DNA of 35,087 bases, from contig CALWIP010000011.1 of assembly GCA_944380775.1 (NCBI GenBank), forward strand, positions 1 through 35,087, given 5' to 3'. A model generated the notes under the pieces. The model was not told where the DNA came from. It was given only the letters and a program-made list of their open reading frames with translations, and did no database searches. A program made the translations under genes and the position numbers. This document shows positions 23,988-31,764 of this stretch, one piece after another (position 1 is the stretch's first letter; every line of letters starts with the position of its first letter). The DNA is from an uncultured Clostridia bacterium (GTDB taxonomy: Bacteria; Bacillota; Clostridia; Oscillospirales; Acutalibacteraceae).

Positions 23988-24064
23988 GTCAAATCCTCCT
24001 TTCCCATCCGGTCCTGCCGTTTTCCCGCCCGAAAAGGGCGGAAAAGAAAAAAGCTCTTGTCCTT

Positions 24065-24093
24065 ATCATACAAAGATTTCGCCGGAAAGTCAA
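24065..24093 (-). promoter_or_regulatory. Promoter of the CAP-domain gene
   Basis: On the - strand, TTGACT (24093-24088), 17 bases, TATGAT (24070-24065). The leader of about 70 bases contains a small CCGCCC/GGGCGG hairpin near 24027-24043. Confidence 0.75.
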
Positions 24094-24140
24094 TTTTTTC
24101 AGCGATTCTTTTTTCGGACAACAGCTTTTTCTTTGCGGGG

Positions 24141-24836
24141 TCAGAGGACCTCTTTCCCCCGGTGTTCCTCCGGCGTCAGCACGGCGATCTCACGGAAAAG
24201 GGACCAATAATGCTCCGTCACATGCCGGTCGATGTGCAGGCTGGCGAAGTACCAGCGGCGGAACTGGACTTTTTTCGCGAGCCGCTCGAAATACATCTCC
24301 AATTCCGTTTTTTCCCGGTAAAATTCGCCGTGCAGCAGGTTCATGCGCGGCGCGGGCGAATGCGTGAGGACGTAGTCCACCTTCATGCCGTGGGCGTCCA
24401 GGTTTTGCACGCCCTGCGCCATTTCCGCAAGCGTGGGCATTTCCTCGGGCCACCACTTTCCCATGTCGGCATACATCTGCTTGTCGCGGCTCTCGCCGCC
24501 GCCGAACGTGAAGAAGGACGTGCCGCCCAGCTGGTACACCTGGCCGCGGCGCAGGTGCAGGATATTCTCCGCCGCACGGCCCACCAGGCCGCCGTTCCAC
24601 TCTTCCGTGGGGAATTCGCGCAGGCGGTCGTAATTTTCATGGCAGCCGTCTAAAAACAAGATCTGGTATTTCTTTTTCTGAAGCTTTTCCAGGACTCGCC
24701 GCTCGCGCTTGCCGCCGTCCCAGAAATAACCGAAATCGCCGCAAATAATGAGGCTGTCCCCTTTTTTGAGCCGGCGCAGCCGCGGGTCGTCAAAACGGTC
24801 CGGCAGGCCGTGCGTATCTCCTGTCACCGCAATCAA
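24141..24836 (-). CDS. Calcineurin-like metallophosphoesterase
   Basis: 231 residues. Metallophosphoesterase motifs are IAVTGDTHG at the N-terminus, IICGDFGYFWD, LDGCHENYDRL (the GNH box here reads GCH, as in a subset of the family), YVLTHSPAPR, and FASLHIDRH near the C-terminus in place of GHTH. The start is assigned to TTG 24836: the conserved domain begins at residue 2, GGAGGG lies 6 bases upstream, and no ATG exists between this point and the domain. The TTG overlaps the stop of a 23-codon ORF (TTGA), so translation may be coupled. The substrate is unknown. Confidence 0.85.
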   Translation of the reverse strand: MIAVTGDTHGLPDRFDDPRLRRLKKGDSLIICGDFGYFWDGGKRERRVLEKLQKKKYQILFLDGCHENYDRLREFPTEEWNGGLVGRAAENILHLRRGQVYQLGGTSFFTFGGGESRDKQMYADMGKWWPEEMPTLAEMAQGVQNLDAHGMKVDYVLTHSPAPRMNLLHGEFYREKTELEMYFERLAKKVQFRRWYFASLHIDRHVTEHYWSLFREIAVLTPEEHRGKEVL

Positions 24837-24904
24837 AACGATCCCTCCGCCCCGCTGCCGGCCGCCGCATCCCCGGCGGGCGCGGTGAAACACACTTTTT
24901 TCAT
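24833..24904 (-). CDS. Tiny ORF (23 aa) overlapping the metallophosphoesterase start
   Basis: ATG 24904 stands 8 bases after a perfect AGGAGG and encodes MKKVCFTAPAGDAAAGSGAE followed by GSF and TGA. The stop overlaps the TTG start of the next gene in TTGA. The ribosome binding site is better than that of the gene it precedes. It could be a leader peptide that couples translation, or the true N-terminus of the phosphoesterase if a frameshift (natural or sequencing) is present. No family is recognisable. Confidence 0.45.
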   Translation of the reverse strand: MKKVCFTAPAGDAAAGSGAEGSF

Positions 24905-24962
24905 TTTGGATTCCTCCTGTGCGCAAAAGCCCCGGGGAACGCTTTTCTTTTCCCCGCAAACC

Positions 24963-24971
24963 TGTTATACT
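24963..24971 (+). promoter_or_regulatory. Candidate promoter of the D-Ala-D-Ala carboxypeptidase gene
   Basis: Extended -10 TGTTATACT (TATACT at 24966-24971) without a good -35 box. The opposite strand of the same bases reads GTATAAC, so a weak divergent -10 for the metallophosphoesterase is possible. Confidence 0.4.
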
Positions 24972-24983
24972 TAGAAGAAACAG

Positions 24984-25016
24984 GGGCGGCCGGCCCTGCC
25001 GGCGCGCCGCCCTTTT
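24984..25016 (+). terminator. Terminator-like hairpin in the carboxypeptidase leader
   Basis: GGGCGGC (24984-24990) pairs with GCCGCCC (25006-25012), with an inner CGG/CCG pair, and is followed by TTTT. If the promoter at 24963-24971 is used, the hairpin forms right at the transcript start and could act as an attenuator. It could also end a transcript coming from further left. Confidence 0.35.
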
Positions 25017-25053
25017 CCGCCCTTTATTATAGCATACCGGAGGAAAAAATTCC

Positions 25054-26394
25054 ATGAAAAAAAAGCTCTTTCCCGGCCTGCTGGCCGTCTTGTTTTTCGC
25101 CTGCGCCTTTTTCGCCCTGCCCGCGCGCGCCGCGGTGTTCCAGGTCGATTTTGAAACCGCCTCCCAGGGGATCCAGCTGGTGAACCTCGACACCGGGACG
25201 GTGGTCTACCAAAAGAACGCGGACCAGCGCCTGGAGCCCGCGTCCACCACGAAAATCATGACCTATATCGTCGTGGCGGAGAACATCCCGGACCTCGCGG
25301 GGACGCAGATCACCATCACGCCGGAGGTCGTGACAGACCTGCTCGGCACCGGCAGCTCGCTGGCCGGCGTGCGCGAGGGCGAGGTGCTCACGGCGCTGCA
25401 GCTGCTCAACTGCATGATGGTGCCGTCCGGCAACGACGCCGCGCTCGCGTTCGCCTACTATGTCGGCGGCGGGGACCCGCAGGCCTTTGTCGCCATGATG
25501 AACGAAAAGGCCGCGGAACTCGGCTGCACCGGCACCCATTTTACAAACCCCCACGGCCTGCACGACCCGGAGCATTACACCACCGCGGAAGACCTCGCGG
25601 TGATGCTGGAATATGCGCTGACGCTGCCGTATTTTTCGGAGATTTGCGCGCAGACGTACTATGAACTGCCCGCGACGAACGTTTCGGCCGAGCCGCGCTA
25701 CGTCTACACGACGAATATGCTGCTGAGCCAGAACAGCGAGTATTACTACCGCTACTGCACCGGCGGCAAGACCGGCTCGCACGACCAGGCGGGCTACTGC
25801 CTGGCCTCTACCGCCGTGAAGAACGGCTACAGCTACCTCTGCGTGACGCTCGGCGCGCCGAGCGTGGACGCGGACGGCGCGCGCGTCCCGGTGAACGGCG
25901 CGTTCACCGACGCCGAGGCCCTGTACGAATGGGCGTTTGACAACCTGGAGATTAAGACGGTGCTCGAGGAAACCCGCAGCGTCTGCGACGTGCCGTTGGA
26001 ACTCGCCTGGAACCAAGACACCCTGCTGCTCGTCCCCGAGCAGAATTACGCCGCCATCCTGCCGGTGGACGTGGCCGCGACGAGCGTCATCGTCACGCCG
26101 CACCTGCCGGAGAGCGTGGAGGCGCCCGTCACGCGCGGCGAGGTGGTCGGCACGGCCACGCTGAGCTACGCCGGGCAGGAGCTTGCAGAGGTCAATCTGG
26201 TGGCGGCCGTCTCCGTCGAGCGCAGCGAACTGCTGAATTCCGCCAAAACGGTCGGCGAGATTGTCAGCTCCACCTGGTTTTTGGCTGTGTCGGCGGTCAT
26301 CGTGGTCCTGCTCCTCCTCTACATCATCCTTTCAGTCATTTACAACCGCAAGAAGAAGAACCTGCGCCGCGTGAAGAAATACCGCCGGATGTAA
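25054..26394 (+). CDS. D-alanyl-D-alanine carboxypeptidase (DacF/PBP5-like)
   Basis: 446 residues of peptidase family S11. It trims the terminal D-Ala from peptidoglycan pentapeptides outside the membrane. A signal peptide spans 1-26 (cut near ARA-AV). Active-site motifs are STTK (Ser64, Lys67), SGN (125-127) and KTG (239-241). The C-terminal part is the PBP5-type beta domain. A membrane segment follows near 408-432 (STWFLAVSAVIVVLLLLYII), then a very basic tail (NRKKKNLRRVKKYRRM), so the C-terminus is anchored with the tail inside. ATG 25054 has GGAGG upstream. Its last 59 bases overlap the convergent acetyltransferase gene. Confidence 0.93.
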   Translation: MKKKLFPGLLAVLFFACAFFALPARAAVFQVDFETASQGIQLVNLDTGTVVYQKNADQRLEPASTTKIMTYIVVAENIPDLAGTQITITPEVVTDLLGTGSSLAGVREGEVLTALQLLNCMMVPSGNDAALAFAYYVGGGDPQAFVAMMNEKAAELGCTGTHFTNPHGLHDPEHYTTAEDLAVMLEYALTLPYFSEICAQTYYELPATNVSAEPRYVYTTNMLLSQNSEYYYRYCTGGKTGSHDQAGYCLASTAVKNGYSYLCVTLGAPSVDADGARVPVNGAFTDAEALYEWAFDNLEIKTVLEETRSVCDVPLELAWNQDTLLLVPEQNYAAILPVDVAATSVIVTPHLPESVEAPVTRGEVVGTATLSYAGQELAEVNLVAAVSVERSELLNSAKTVGEIVSSTWFLAVSAVIVVLLLLYIILSVIYNRKKKNLRRVKKYRRM

Positions 26395-26887
26395 GACCGG
26401 GGCATTTTTCGTAGGCGATGCGCGGCGAACCGTCGGCGACGGTGATGATGCCGCAGCGCAGGAACCCGGACGTTTCAATCAAGTGGCGCATGGGCGCGTT
26501 GTCGCGGTGCGTGTCGATGCGCAAATGCGGGATGATGCGCTCGCAGAACGGCAGCACGCGCGCAAACACACCGGAGGTCTTCTCCCCGCGCGCCAGCCGG
26601 TGGATGGTCCCGTACGGCGCGTCTGAGAGCCAGCGCCCCTCGATGGAGGCGTAGGTCGGGTCCGGGCCAAGCGCCAGCACAAACGCCGCGCACGGCACGC
26701 CGCCTTCCTCCAGCACGTACAGGCGGCGCAGCGCGAGGTCCTCCTCCAGCTGCTCCCGCCGCGGGGAATGGTCCCCCCATTGCGTGGGGTTCCCGGCGCG
26801 CTTCATCGCCTCGCGCGCGGCGCGGTAGATCTCCAGCAGCGCAGGGAGGTCCCCCGGCTCCGCGTGGCGGATGTTCCAATGTTCCAT
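26336..26887 (-). CDS. GNAT-family N-acetyltransferase
   Basis: 183 residues. It begins MEHWNIRHAEPGDLPALLEIY, with the acetyl-CoA fold visible in YVLEEGGVPCAAFVLALG, GVFARVLPFCERIIPHLRIDTHRDNAPM and FLRCGIITVADGSPRIAYEK. The last point is where relatives usually end. The frame then continues for about 20 residues rich in Gly, Ser and Cys, which are the antisense of the carboxypeptidase C-terminus; the original stop may have been lost. The start at 26887 is where the domain begins; the upstream open frame crosses the rplL terminator. The substrate is unknown. Confidence 0.82.
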   Translation of the reverse strand: MEHWNIRHAEPGDLPALLEIYRAAREAMKRAGNPTQWGDHSPRREQLEEDLALRRLYVLEEGGVPCAAFVLALGPDPTYASIEGRWLSDAPYGTIHRLARGEKTSGVFARVLPFCERIIPHLRIDTHRDNAPMRHLIETSGFLRCGIITVADGSPRIAYEKCPGLTSGGISSRGAGSSSCGCK

Positions 26888-26943
26888 GCAGTTTCTCCTC
26901 TCCGGCCCGGCGGGCCAGCGTCCCCCCGTTCCCCCCAAAAGCC

Positions 26944-26973
26944 AAAAAGGGCCGGCCCGGCGGGCCAGCCCTT
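26944..26973 (-). terminator. Terminator of the rplJ-rplL transcript
   Basis: A 12-pair stem with one mismatch (26947-26958 with 26962-26973) and a T run on the - strand (26948-26944). It lies about 20 bases after the rplL stop. Confidence 0.85.
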
Positions 26974-26993
26974 CTTTGTTCCTCTCGGAAAAA

Positions 26994-27371
26994 TTACTTA
27001 ACTTCGACCTCGGCGCCGGCATCCGCCAGCTTCGCGCGGATGGATTCCGCATCGTCCTTGGAAACGCCTTCCTTCACAGCCTTCGGCGCGTTGTCGACGA
27101 CTTCCTTGGCTTCCTTCAGGCCCAGGCCGGTGATCTCGCGGACAACCTTGATGACCTGGATCTTGTTGGCGCCAGCAGCCTTCAGCACGACGTCAAACTC
27201 GGTCTTCTCTTCCGCAGCCGGAGCGGCGGCGGCAACCGGGGCGGCGGCGACAGCGACCGGGGCCGCGGCGGAGACGCCGAATTCCTCTTCCAGGGCCTTC
27301 ACGAGCTCAGCCAGCTCGAGAACGGTGAGAGCCTTTACATCTTCAATCAGCTTGACAACTTTATCAGACAT
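26994..27371 (-). CDS. rplL: 50S ribosomal protein L7/L12
   Basis: 125 residues. The N-terminal dimerisation domain ([20 protein letters not shown]) is followed by an Ala/Pro/Val-rich hinge (about 33-55) and the conserved C-terminal domain with [28 protein letters not shown] and [13 protein letters not shown]. It forms the ribosome stalk that recruits translation GTPases. ATG 27371 has GGAGG 9 bases upstream. It is the last gene of its transcript; rpoB does not follow. Confidence 0.98.
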   Translation of the reverse strand: MSDKVVKLIEDVKALTVLELAELVKALEEEFGVSAAAPVAVAAAPVAAAAPAAEEKTEFDVVLKAAGANKIQVIKVVREITGLGLKEAKEVVDNAPKAVKEGVSKDDAESIRAKLADAGAEVEVK

Positions 27372-27414
27372 TGTAAGATACCTCCGTATTTTTGTTTTAA
27401 TGGGATGCAAATTG

Positions 27415-27957
27415 TTATTCCGCAGCCGCGGCGCCCTGCTTTTCGGCAATGGCGTTCAGCGCGACGACCAGGCCCTTCATCGTGCCGTTCAGCACGGTGA
27501 CGAAGCCCGTGATGGGCGCGTTCAGGCCGCCCAGAACCTGCGCGAGCAGCACTTCCTTGCTCGGCAGCTTGGCCAGGTTCTTCACGCCTTCGGCGTCAAT
27601 CACCTTGCCGTCGACAAAACCGGCCTTAATCTCAAAGGCCTTGCTGTTCTCCGCGAATTTCGCAAGGATCTTCGCGCCGGAGACATAGTCCCCCTTGTTC
27701 ATCGCAATGGCGGTGGCGCCTTCGAGCACGCCCTCCAGGCCGTCGATGCCGGCCTCTTTCAGCGCGCGGCCCAGCAGGGTGTTCTTCACAACCCGGTAGT
27801 CCTCGCCCGCTTCGCGCAGCTCCTTGCGCAGCTTGGTATCCTCCGCGACGGTAATGCCCTTGTAGTCTACCAGCACGCCGGTGCAGCTCTGCTTAAGGCT
27901 CTCAGCCAGCTCCGCAACCACTTGCTTCTTCTGCTCTAAAATCTTCTCGCTCGGCAA
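27415..27957 (-). CDS. rplJ: 50S ribosomal protein L10
   Basis: 180 residues with [53 protein letters not shown] and a C-terminal Ala-rich tail. L10 anchors the L7/L12 stalk and, with L12, binds its own mRNA leader. The start is TTG at 27957 with GGAGG 8-9 bases upstream; no ATG is near the conserved N-terminus. The leader at 28022-28171 has the L10 regulatory fold. Confidence 0.97.
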   Translation of the reverse strand: MPSEKILEQKKQVVAELAESLKQSCTGVLVDYKGITVAEDTKLRKELREAGEDYRVVKNTLLGRALKEAGIDGLEGVLEGATAIAMNKGDYVSGAKILAKFAENSKAFEIKAGFVDGKVIDAEGVKNLAKLPSKEVLLAQVLGGLNAPITGFVTVLNGTMKGLVVALNAIAEKQGAAAAE

Positions 27958-28021
27958 TTCGTTTCACCTCCGTTGGTCATAATTTCCACGGGGCTTTTGC
28001 CAATCGGTTCCACTGGATAAA

Positions 28022-28171
28022 CAAAAAGCCCTTCCCGCGTACAAGCCGCGGGAAGGGCGCAAAGCGTCAAAACGACCCCCGCCTTTGGCGGGATGCTTTT
28101 GCGCGCTTACCTCGGCAGGCTGGATTGCTCCATTACGCGGATGCACCTGCTGTCTCAGGACAAGCATAGCA
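28022..28171 (-). ncRNA. L10 ribosomal protein leader with attenuator
   Basis: Between rplA and rplJ, the - strand RNA has the L10-leader marks: GACAGCAGG near 28145-28157 pairing with CCTGCCGAGG near 28111-28121. A 12-base perfect stem (28047-28058 with 28028-28039) and TTTTTGT form an intrinsic terminator 64 bases before rplJ. Free L10-L12 binding such leaders lowers rplJL expression in other Firmicutes. A GCCTTTGGCGGG stretch near 28078-28092 forms a further small hairpin. Confidence 0.82.
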
Positions 28172-28177
28172 GTAGAT

Positions 28178-28206
28178 AGGATATCACATCACAGGGCTTT
28201 TGTCAA
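28178..28206 (-). promoter_or_regulatory. Promoter of rplJ-rplL
   Basis: On the - strand, consensus TTGACA (28206-28201), 17 bases, TATCCT (28183-28178). Transcription would start near 28171, just before the L10 leader. Confidence 0.72.
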
Positions 28207-28227
28207 GCCCTTTTCCGGCATCCCGGC

Positions 28228-28920
28228 TCAGCCAACCTTGTTCGGGTTGATGCGCACGCCCGGGCCCATGGTGGCCGCTACCACGCAGGAGCGGATGTAC
28301 TGGCCCTTGGAAGCCGCCGGCTTCGCCTTGACAATGGCGCCGAGCAGGGTGTCAAAGTTCTGCTGCAGCTTTTCCACGCCGAAGGAAACCTTGCCGATGG
28401 GGCAGTGGATGATGTTGGTCTTGTCCAGGCGGTACTCAATCTTACCGGCCTTGGCCTCGCGAACCGCCTTGCCGATGTCCGGCGTCACGGTGCCGGCCTT
28501 CGGGTTCGGCATCAAGCCGCGCGGGCCGAGGATCCTACCGAGGCGGCCCACCATGCCCATCATGTCCGGGGTGGTGATGAGCACGTCGAAGTCCATCCAG
28601 TTCTCGTTCTGGATCTTCTGCACCATTTCTTCCGCGCCGACAAACTCCGCGCCGGCCTCTTCCGCGTCCTTCGCCTTATCCGCTTTGCAGATGGCCAGCA
28701 CGCGCACCGTTTTACCGGTGCCGTTCGGCAGGACGATGGCGCCGCGGACCTGCTGGTCCGCGTGGCGGCTGTCGACGCCCAGCTTGACGTGTACTTCGAC
28801 CGTTTCGTCAAATTTGGCGGTGCCGGTCTTCACGCAGAGGTCGAGCGCCTCGTTCGGGTCGTACAGCTTGCTGCGGTCGATCAGCTTCGCGCCGTCTACA
28901 TATTTTTTACCGTGTTTCAT
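28228..28920 (-). CDS. rplA: 50S ribosomal protein L1
   Basis: 230 residues, the full family length. It begins [20 protein letters not shown] and contains [54 protein letters not shown] and [10 protein letters not shown]. It binds 23S rRNA at the exit-site stalk. ATG 28920 has GGGAGG 11 bases upstream. It lies 60 bases after rplK. Confidence 0.98.
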   Translation of the reverse strand: MKHGKKYVDGAKLIDRSKLYDPNEALDLCVKTGTAKFDETVEVHVKLGVDSRHADQQVRGAIVLPNGTGKTVRVLAICKADKAKDAEEAGAEFVGAEEMVQKIQNENWMDFDVLITTPDMMGMVGRLGRILGPRGLMPNPKAGTVTPDIGKAVREAKAGKIEYRLDKTNIIHCPIGKVSFGVEKLQQNFDTLLGAIVKAKPAASKGQYIRSCVVAATMGPGVRINPNKVG

Positions 28921-28980
28921 ACTGGTCTAATCCTCCCTATTGAGTGGTAAAATCGGATTTCTTCCTCCCACCCGGGTGGG

Positions 28981-29406
28981 TCAATCTACAACCTCGATGC
29001 CCATGCTGCGCGCAGTCCCGGCGACCATGCTCATGGCGGCTTCCACCGTGGCGGCGTTCAGATCCGGCATCTTCTGCTCCGCGATTTTCCTGACCTGTTC
29101 GCGGGTAATCTTCGCAACCTTCGTCTTGTTCGGCGTACCGGAACCGCTCTCAATGCCGCAGGCCTTTTTGATGAGCACCGCAGCGGGCGGGGTCTTCGTG
29201 ATGAACGTGAACGAACGGTCCGCATACACGGTGATGACCACCGGGATGATGAGACCTACGTCGTTTTTGGTGCGCTCATTGAATTCCTTCGTGAACGCCA
29301 TGATGTTGACGCCGTGCTGGCCAAGCGCCGGACCAACCGGGGGCGCCGGGGTAGCCTTGCCGGCAGGTATCTGGAGCTTAATGAAGCCCGTAACCTTTTG
29401 AGCCAT
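28981..29406 (-). CDS. rplK: 50S ribosomal protein L11
   Basis: 141 residues. [36 protein letters not shown] is the N-terminal domain; the C-terminal rRNA-binding domain has [20 protein letters not shown] and [10 protein letters not shown]. It binds the GTPase-associated centre of 23S rRNA. ATG 29406 has GGAGGTG upstream; a longer frame to 29454 lacks family sequence. Confidence 0.98.
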   Translation of the reverse strand: MAQKVTGFIKLQIPAGKATPAPPVGPALGQHGVNIMAFTKEFNERTKNDVGLIIPVVITVYADRSFTFITKTPPAAVLIKKACGIESGSGTPNKTKVAKITREQVRKIAEQKMPDLNAATVEAAMSMVAGTARSMGIEVVD

Positions 29407-29470
29407 TTTGTTTGCACCTCCAAAATTCGTGGTGGATGGCGGAACCGCGCGCATGCGCCGTCCCTCCCAC

Positions 29471-29540
29471 AGGGGCGATGCCCCTCATAACCAGCGGGAA
29501 AATCCCGCGAATTACCAACAATTTGCAGCGCTTGCGCTGC
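29471..29540 (-). other. Three consecutive hairpins between nusG and rplK
   Basis: Perfect inverted repeats at 29525-29540 (GCAGCG-CTTG-CGCTGC), 29494-29508 (GCGGGA-AAA-TCCCGC) and 29471-29485 (AGGGG-CGATG-CCCCT) follow one another in the 141-base gap. None has a T run, so they are not intrinsic terminators. They may be RNA-protection or regulatory structures in the transcript that enters rplK. No promoter is obvious. Confidence 0.5.
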
Positions 29541-29547
29541 GGGGCCG

Positions 29548-30069
29548 TTATTCCACCGGTTCCACCTGGTCGAGCTCGAGCTCTACCGGCGTTTCGCGGC
29601 CAAACATGTGCACAATCACGCGCACGCGGTTCTTTTCGGGTTCCACCTGGTCCACCAGGCCGATGAATCCCTCAAGGGAGCCGTCGGTGATGGAGACATG
29701 GTCCCCAGCCTGGTAAGAAACCTCCACCTCGCGTTTTTCCACGCCCAGGCGCGCGACTTCCTCGTCCGTCAAAGGGATCGGTTTGGAGGAAGGCCCCACG
29801 AACCCGGTGCACCCGCGGATGTTCCGCACCACATACCAGGACTCGTCCGTTAAAATCATCTTAACCAGCACATAGCCGGGGAAAATCTTGCGCTCGACCT
29901 CGCGGCGCTTGTTGTCCTTGACCTCGGTCACCATTTCCGTCGGGACGCGGATTTCCTGGATGAGGTCGTGCAGGTTCCGGTTTTCCACGGTTTTTTCCAG
30001 GTTGGAGGCAACCTTGTTCTCATACCCGCTGTAGGTATGCACCACATACCATTTTGCGTTTTCCTGCAT
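29548..30069 (-). CDS. nusG: Transcription termination/antitermination factor NusG
   Basis: 173 residues, the standard two-domain form. The NGN domain has KWYVVHTYSGYENKVASNLE, KIFPGYVLVKMILTDESWYVVRN and the C-terminal KOW domain has GDHVSITDGSLEGFIGLVDQV. It binds RNA polymerase and couples it to ribosomes or Rho. ATG 30069 has GGAGG upstream. Confidence 0.98.
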   Translation of the reverse strand: MQENAKWYVVHTYSGYENKVASNLEKTVENRNLHDLIQEIRVPTEMVTEVKDNKRREVERKIFPGYVLVKMILTDESWYVVRNIRGCTGFVGPSSKPIPLTDEEVARLGVEKREVEVSYQAGDHVSITDGSLEGFIGLVDQVEPEKNRVRVIVHMFGRETPVELELDQVEPVE

Positions 30070-30103
30070 CTAGCAATCCTCCGTTTCCCGCATGGCGCCT
30101 GGC

Positions 30104-30361
30104 TCAGCCAAGGCTCATGAACTGGCTGAGGAGGAGCATGAACAGGCTGTCCAACCCAAAGATGAACAAGCCGATGACAACAACCGTGGCGAGCACCACG
30201 CCGGTGTTCTTAAAGACAAAGCGCGGCTGCGGCCAGACGATCTTGTTGATCTCCGCCTTGCACTCGCGGAAGAACCTGGCGCCCTTCGTGCCAGCCTGGA
30301 CGAAGCGGTTCGGCTTTTTGGCGCTTTTGGCGCCCTCCGCCTTTTTCTTTTCGTCAGCCAT
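30104..30361 (-). CDS. secE: Preprotein translocase subunit SecE
   Basis: 85 residues, the short Gram-positive form with one membrane segment near 53-75 (TGVVLATVVVIGLFIFGLDSLF). The conserved amphipathic part FFRECKAEINKIVWPQP precedes it. A Lys/Ala-rich N-terminal 20 residues are added. It stabilises SecY in the membrane. It lies 16 bases after rpmG and 34 bases before nusG. Confidence 0.96.
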   Translation of the reverse strand: MADEKKKAEGAKSAKKPNRFVQAGTKGARFFRECKAEINKIVWPQPRFVFKNTGVVLATVVVIGLFIFGLDSLFMLLLSQFMSLG

Positions 30362-30377
30362 AACTTCTCCCCCGACC

Positions 30378-30527
30378 TTACTTGGTTTCCCTGTGGACCG
30401 TGTGCTTGCGGCAGAAACGGCAGTACTTGTTCATTTCAAGCCGGTCCGGGTCGTTCTTCTTGTTTTTGTTCGTAAAGTAGTTGCGCTGCTTGCATTCGGT
30501 GCAAGCCAGGGTGATTTTCACTCGCAT
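30378..30527 (-). CDS. rpmG: 50S ribosomal protein L33 (zinc-binding form)
   Basis: 49 residues: [20 protein letters not shown], then [26 protein letters not shown]. Two CxxC pairs (TECK context C9/C12 and C36/C39) mark the zinc-containing form. The start is ATG 30527 with GGGAGG 7 bases upstream; the upstream open frame is leader. It is the first gene of the rpmG-secE-nusG-rplK-rplA transcript. Confidence 0.97.
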   Translation of the reverse strand: MRVKITLACTECKQRNYFTNKNKKNDPDRLEMNKYCRFCRKHTVHRETK

Positions 30528-30639
30528 ATCGGCACCTCCCGTACTACGGAAAAATATTCGGCCCCATCCAAGGGGGCCACGGCCTCCCTCTAAGCGGGAA
30601 AGGGCGCAAAAAAATAAGCCCCATCGCCGAGGTGGAACC

Positions 30640-30668
30640 ATTATAGCACACTCCGGGGCGCAGGTCAA
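30640..30668 (-). promoter_or_regulatory. Strong promoter of rpmG-secE-nusG-rplK-rplA
   Basis: On the - strand, TTGACC (30668-30663), 17 bases, TATAAT (30645-30640) with TGC before the -10 box. The leader is about 107 bases and contains a GGCC-rich stretch without a clear terminator. Confidence 0.82.
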
Positions 30669-30679
30669 GGCTTTTCCTT

Positions 30680-30706
30680 AAAAAAAGCCGGCCCGCGCCG
30701 CCGGGC
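30680..30706 (-). terminator. Terminator after the unknown gene at 30711-31517
   Basis: A short GC stem (30702-30706 with 30691-30695) in a GC-rich run ends in seven T on the - strand (30686-30680), starting a few bases after the stop codon and just before the rpmG promoter. Confidence 0.55.
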
Positions 30707-30710
30707 GCGC

Positions 30711-31517
30711 TCAGCGGTTCATTTCATTGAGGGTGTCGGCGCGGAATTTCGAGAGTTTCGACTGCTTTTTGCGCTTTTCGGGCTTGACGGTCTTCCCCTT
30801 GTATTTTTTCGCGTAGGGATAGGCCTTTTGCAGGTCCTCGCCCGTATTTTCCAAGATGGCGGAGACGGCCGCCTCATCCTGAAAGCCGTTGAGCAGCGTC
30901 ATGGTGATGAGCGAGCGCACGTCCATGTCGCCGGACTGGTACATGTCGCCAAGCAGCGAGCACATGCGGCGGTAGGGCTCGCTGCCGGGGTAGTGCGCGG
31001 CGAGCTGTTCCATTTTGGGCAGCAGGCGCTCGCGCGCAAAGGTCACGGCGCGCACCTGGCCGTAGGTGGCGCGTTCCTCGTTCATCTCGGCCTTGAGCTC
31101 CGGGAAGACGCCGACCATGCGGTTGAAGAAAAACACCGGGTCGTTGCTGCTCTCCTCGTCCTTTTTCTTTTTGCGCTTGGCCTGCTGCGCCAGCTCGACG
31201 CGCTTGGGGCCTTGGATGGTCTCGACAAAGTCGTTCGAGATGCTCTCCGTGTCCTTCGGGGAGTCCGTCTCGGGGTCGTAGAGCCACATGGAAAGGCTCT
31301 TCCATTTCCCGGGCTTGCCGCCCTCCAGCGCGCTGCTGCGCAGCTCAAAACGCTTGTGCGGGTTGTCGTAGTACACGCTGTAAGCCAGCGTCTCGCTGAG
31401 GAACCAGACGGACGCGCCGTTTTCTTCCTCGACATAGCCGTCCTGGCGCGCAAAGCCCTGCTCGGCGAGGGCCTCCTGCACCTTTGCGGCGATGAGATCC
31501 ATCGCGTTACGATCCAA
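30711..31517 (-). CDS. Hypothetical protein, family not recognised
   Basis: 268 residues with no signal peptide or membrane segment, so likely cytoplasmic. The N-terminal half has SVWFLSETLAYSVYYDNPHKRFELRS and SLSMWLYDPETDSPKDTESI. A run KRKKKKDEESSND (about 114-126) separates it from a helical C-terminal half (FFFNRMVGVFPELKAEMNEE). The tail is very basic (KKYKGKTVKPEKRKKQSKLSK), which could bind nucleic acid. The start is TTG at 31517 with GGAG 10 bases upstream; ATG 31502 lies far from that site. It stands alone between a divergent promoter and its own terminator. Confidence 0.78.
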   Translation of the reverse strand: MDRNAMDLIAAKVQEALAEQGFARQDGYVEEENGASVWFLSETLAYSVYYDNPHKRFELRSSALEGGKPGKWKSLSMWLYDPETDSPKDTESISNDFVETIQGPKRVELAQQAKRKKKKDEESSNDPVFFFNRMVGVFPELKAEMNEERATYGQVRAVTFARERLLPKMEQLAAHYPGSEPYRRMCSLLGDMYQSGDMDVRSLITMTLLNGFQDEAAVSAILENTGEDLQKAYPYAKKYKGKTVKPEKRKKQSKLSKFRADTLNEMNR

Positions 31518-31653
31518 AGGTTATCAACTCCTGCTTTCCGTTCTCAAAACGCAGCGCGGGGCTGCGGTTCCGTTCGTGCTTTCCATTATAACGGATTTTC
31601 CCCCGCCCGTCAAATCGTCTGCGCGCGGGCGCGGCCATTTTTCGGCCAGGGTG

Positions 31654-31682
31654 TAGACCGCGGCGGGGAAACCTGCTATACT
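31654..31682 (+). promoter_or_regulatory. Promoter of the glycoside hydrolase gene
   Basis: TAGACC (31654-31659), 17 bases, TATACT (31677-31682) with TGC before the -10 box. The leader is about 75 bases. Confidence 0.6.
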
Positions 31683-31764
31683 GGGGATGATTTCACGCGG
31701 GGGATTCCCGCAGGGAGGAACCGCGGGGCGCGGCCCCGCAGGAACAAAGGGGGATTTTGACAAC

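Noticed and set aside
30528-30639. tRNA or riboswitch in the rpmG leader
   Set aside because: No cloverleaf or conserved riboswitch core could be folded by eye; only GGCC-rich short repeats are present.
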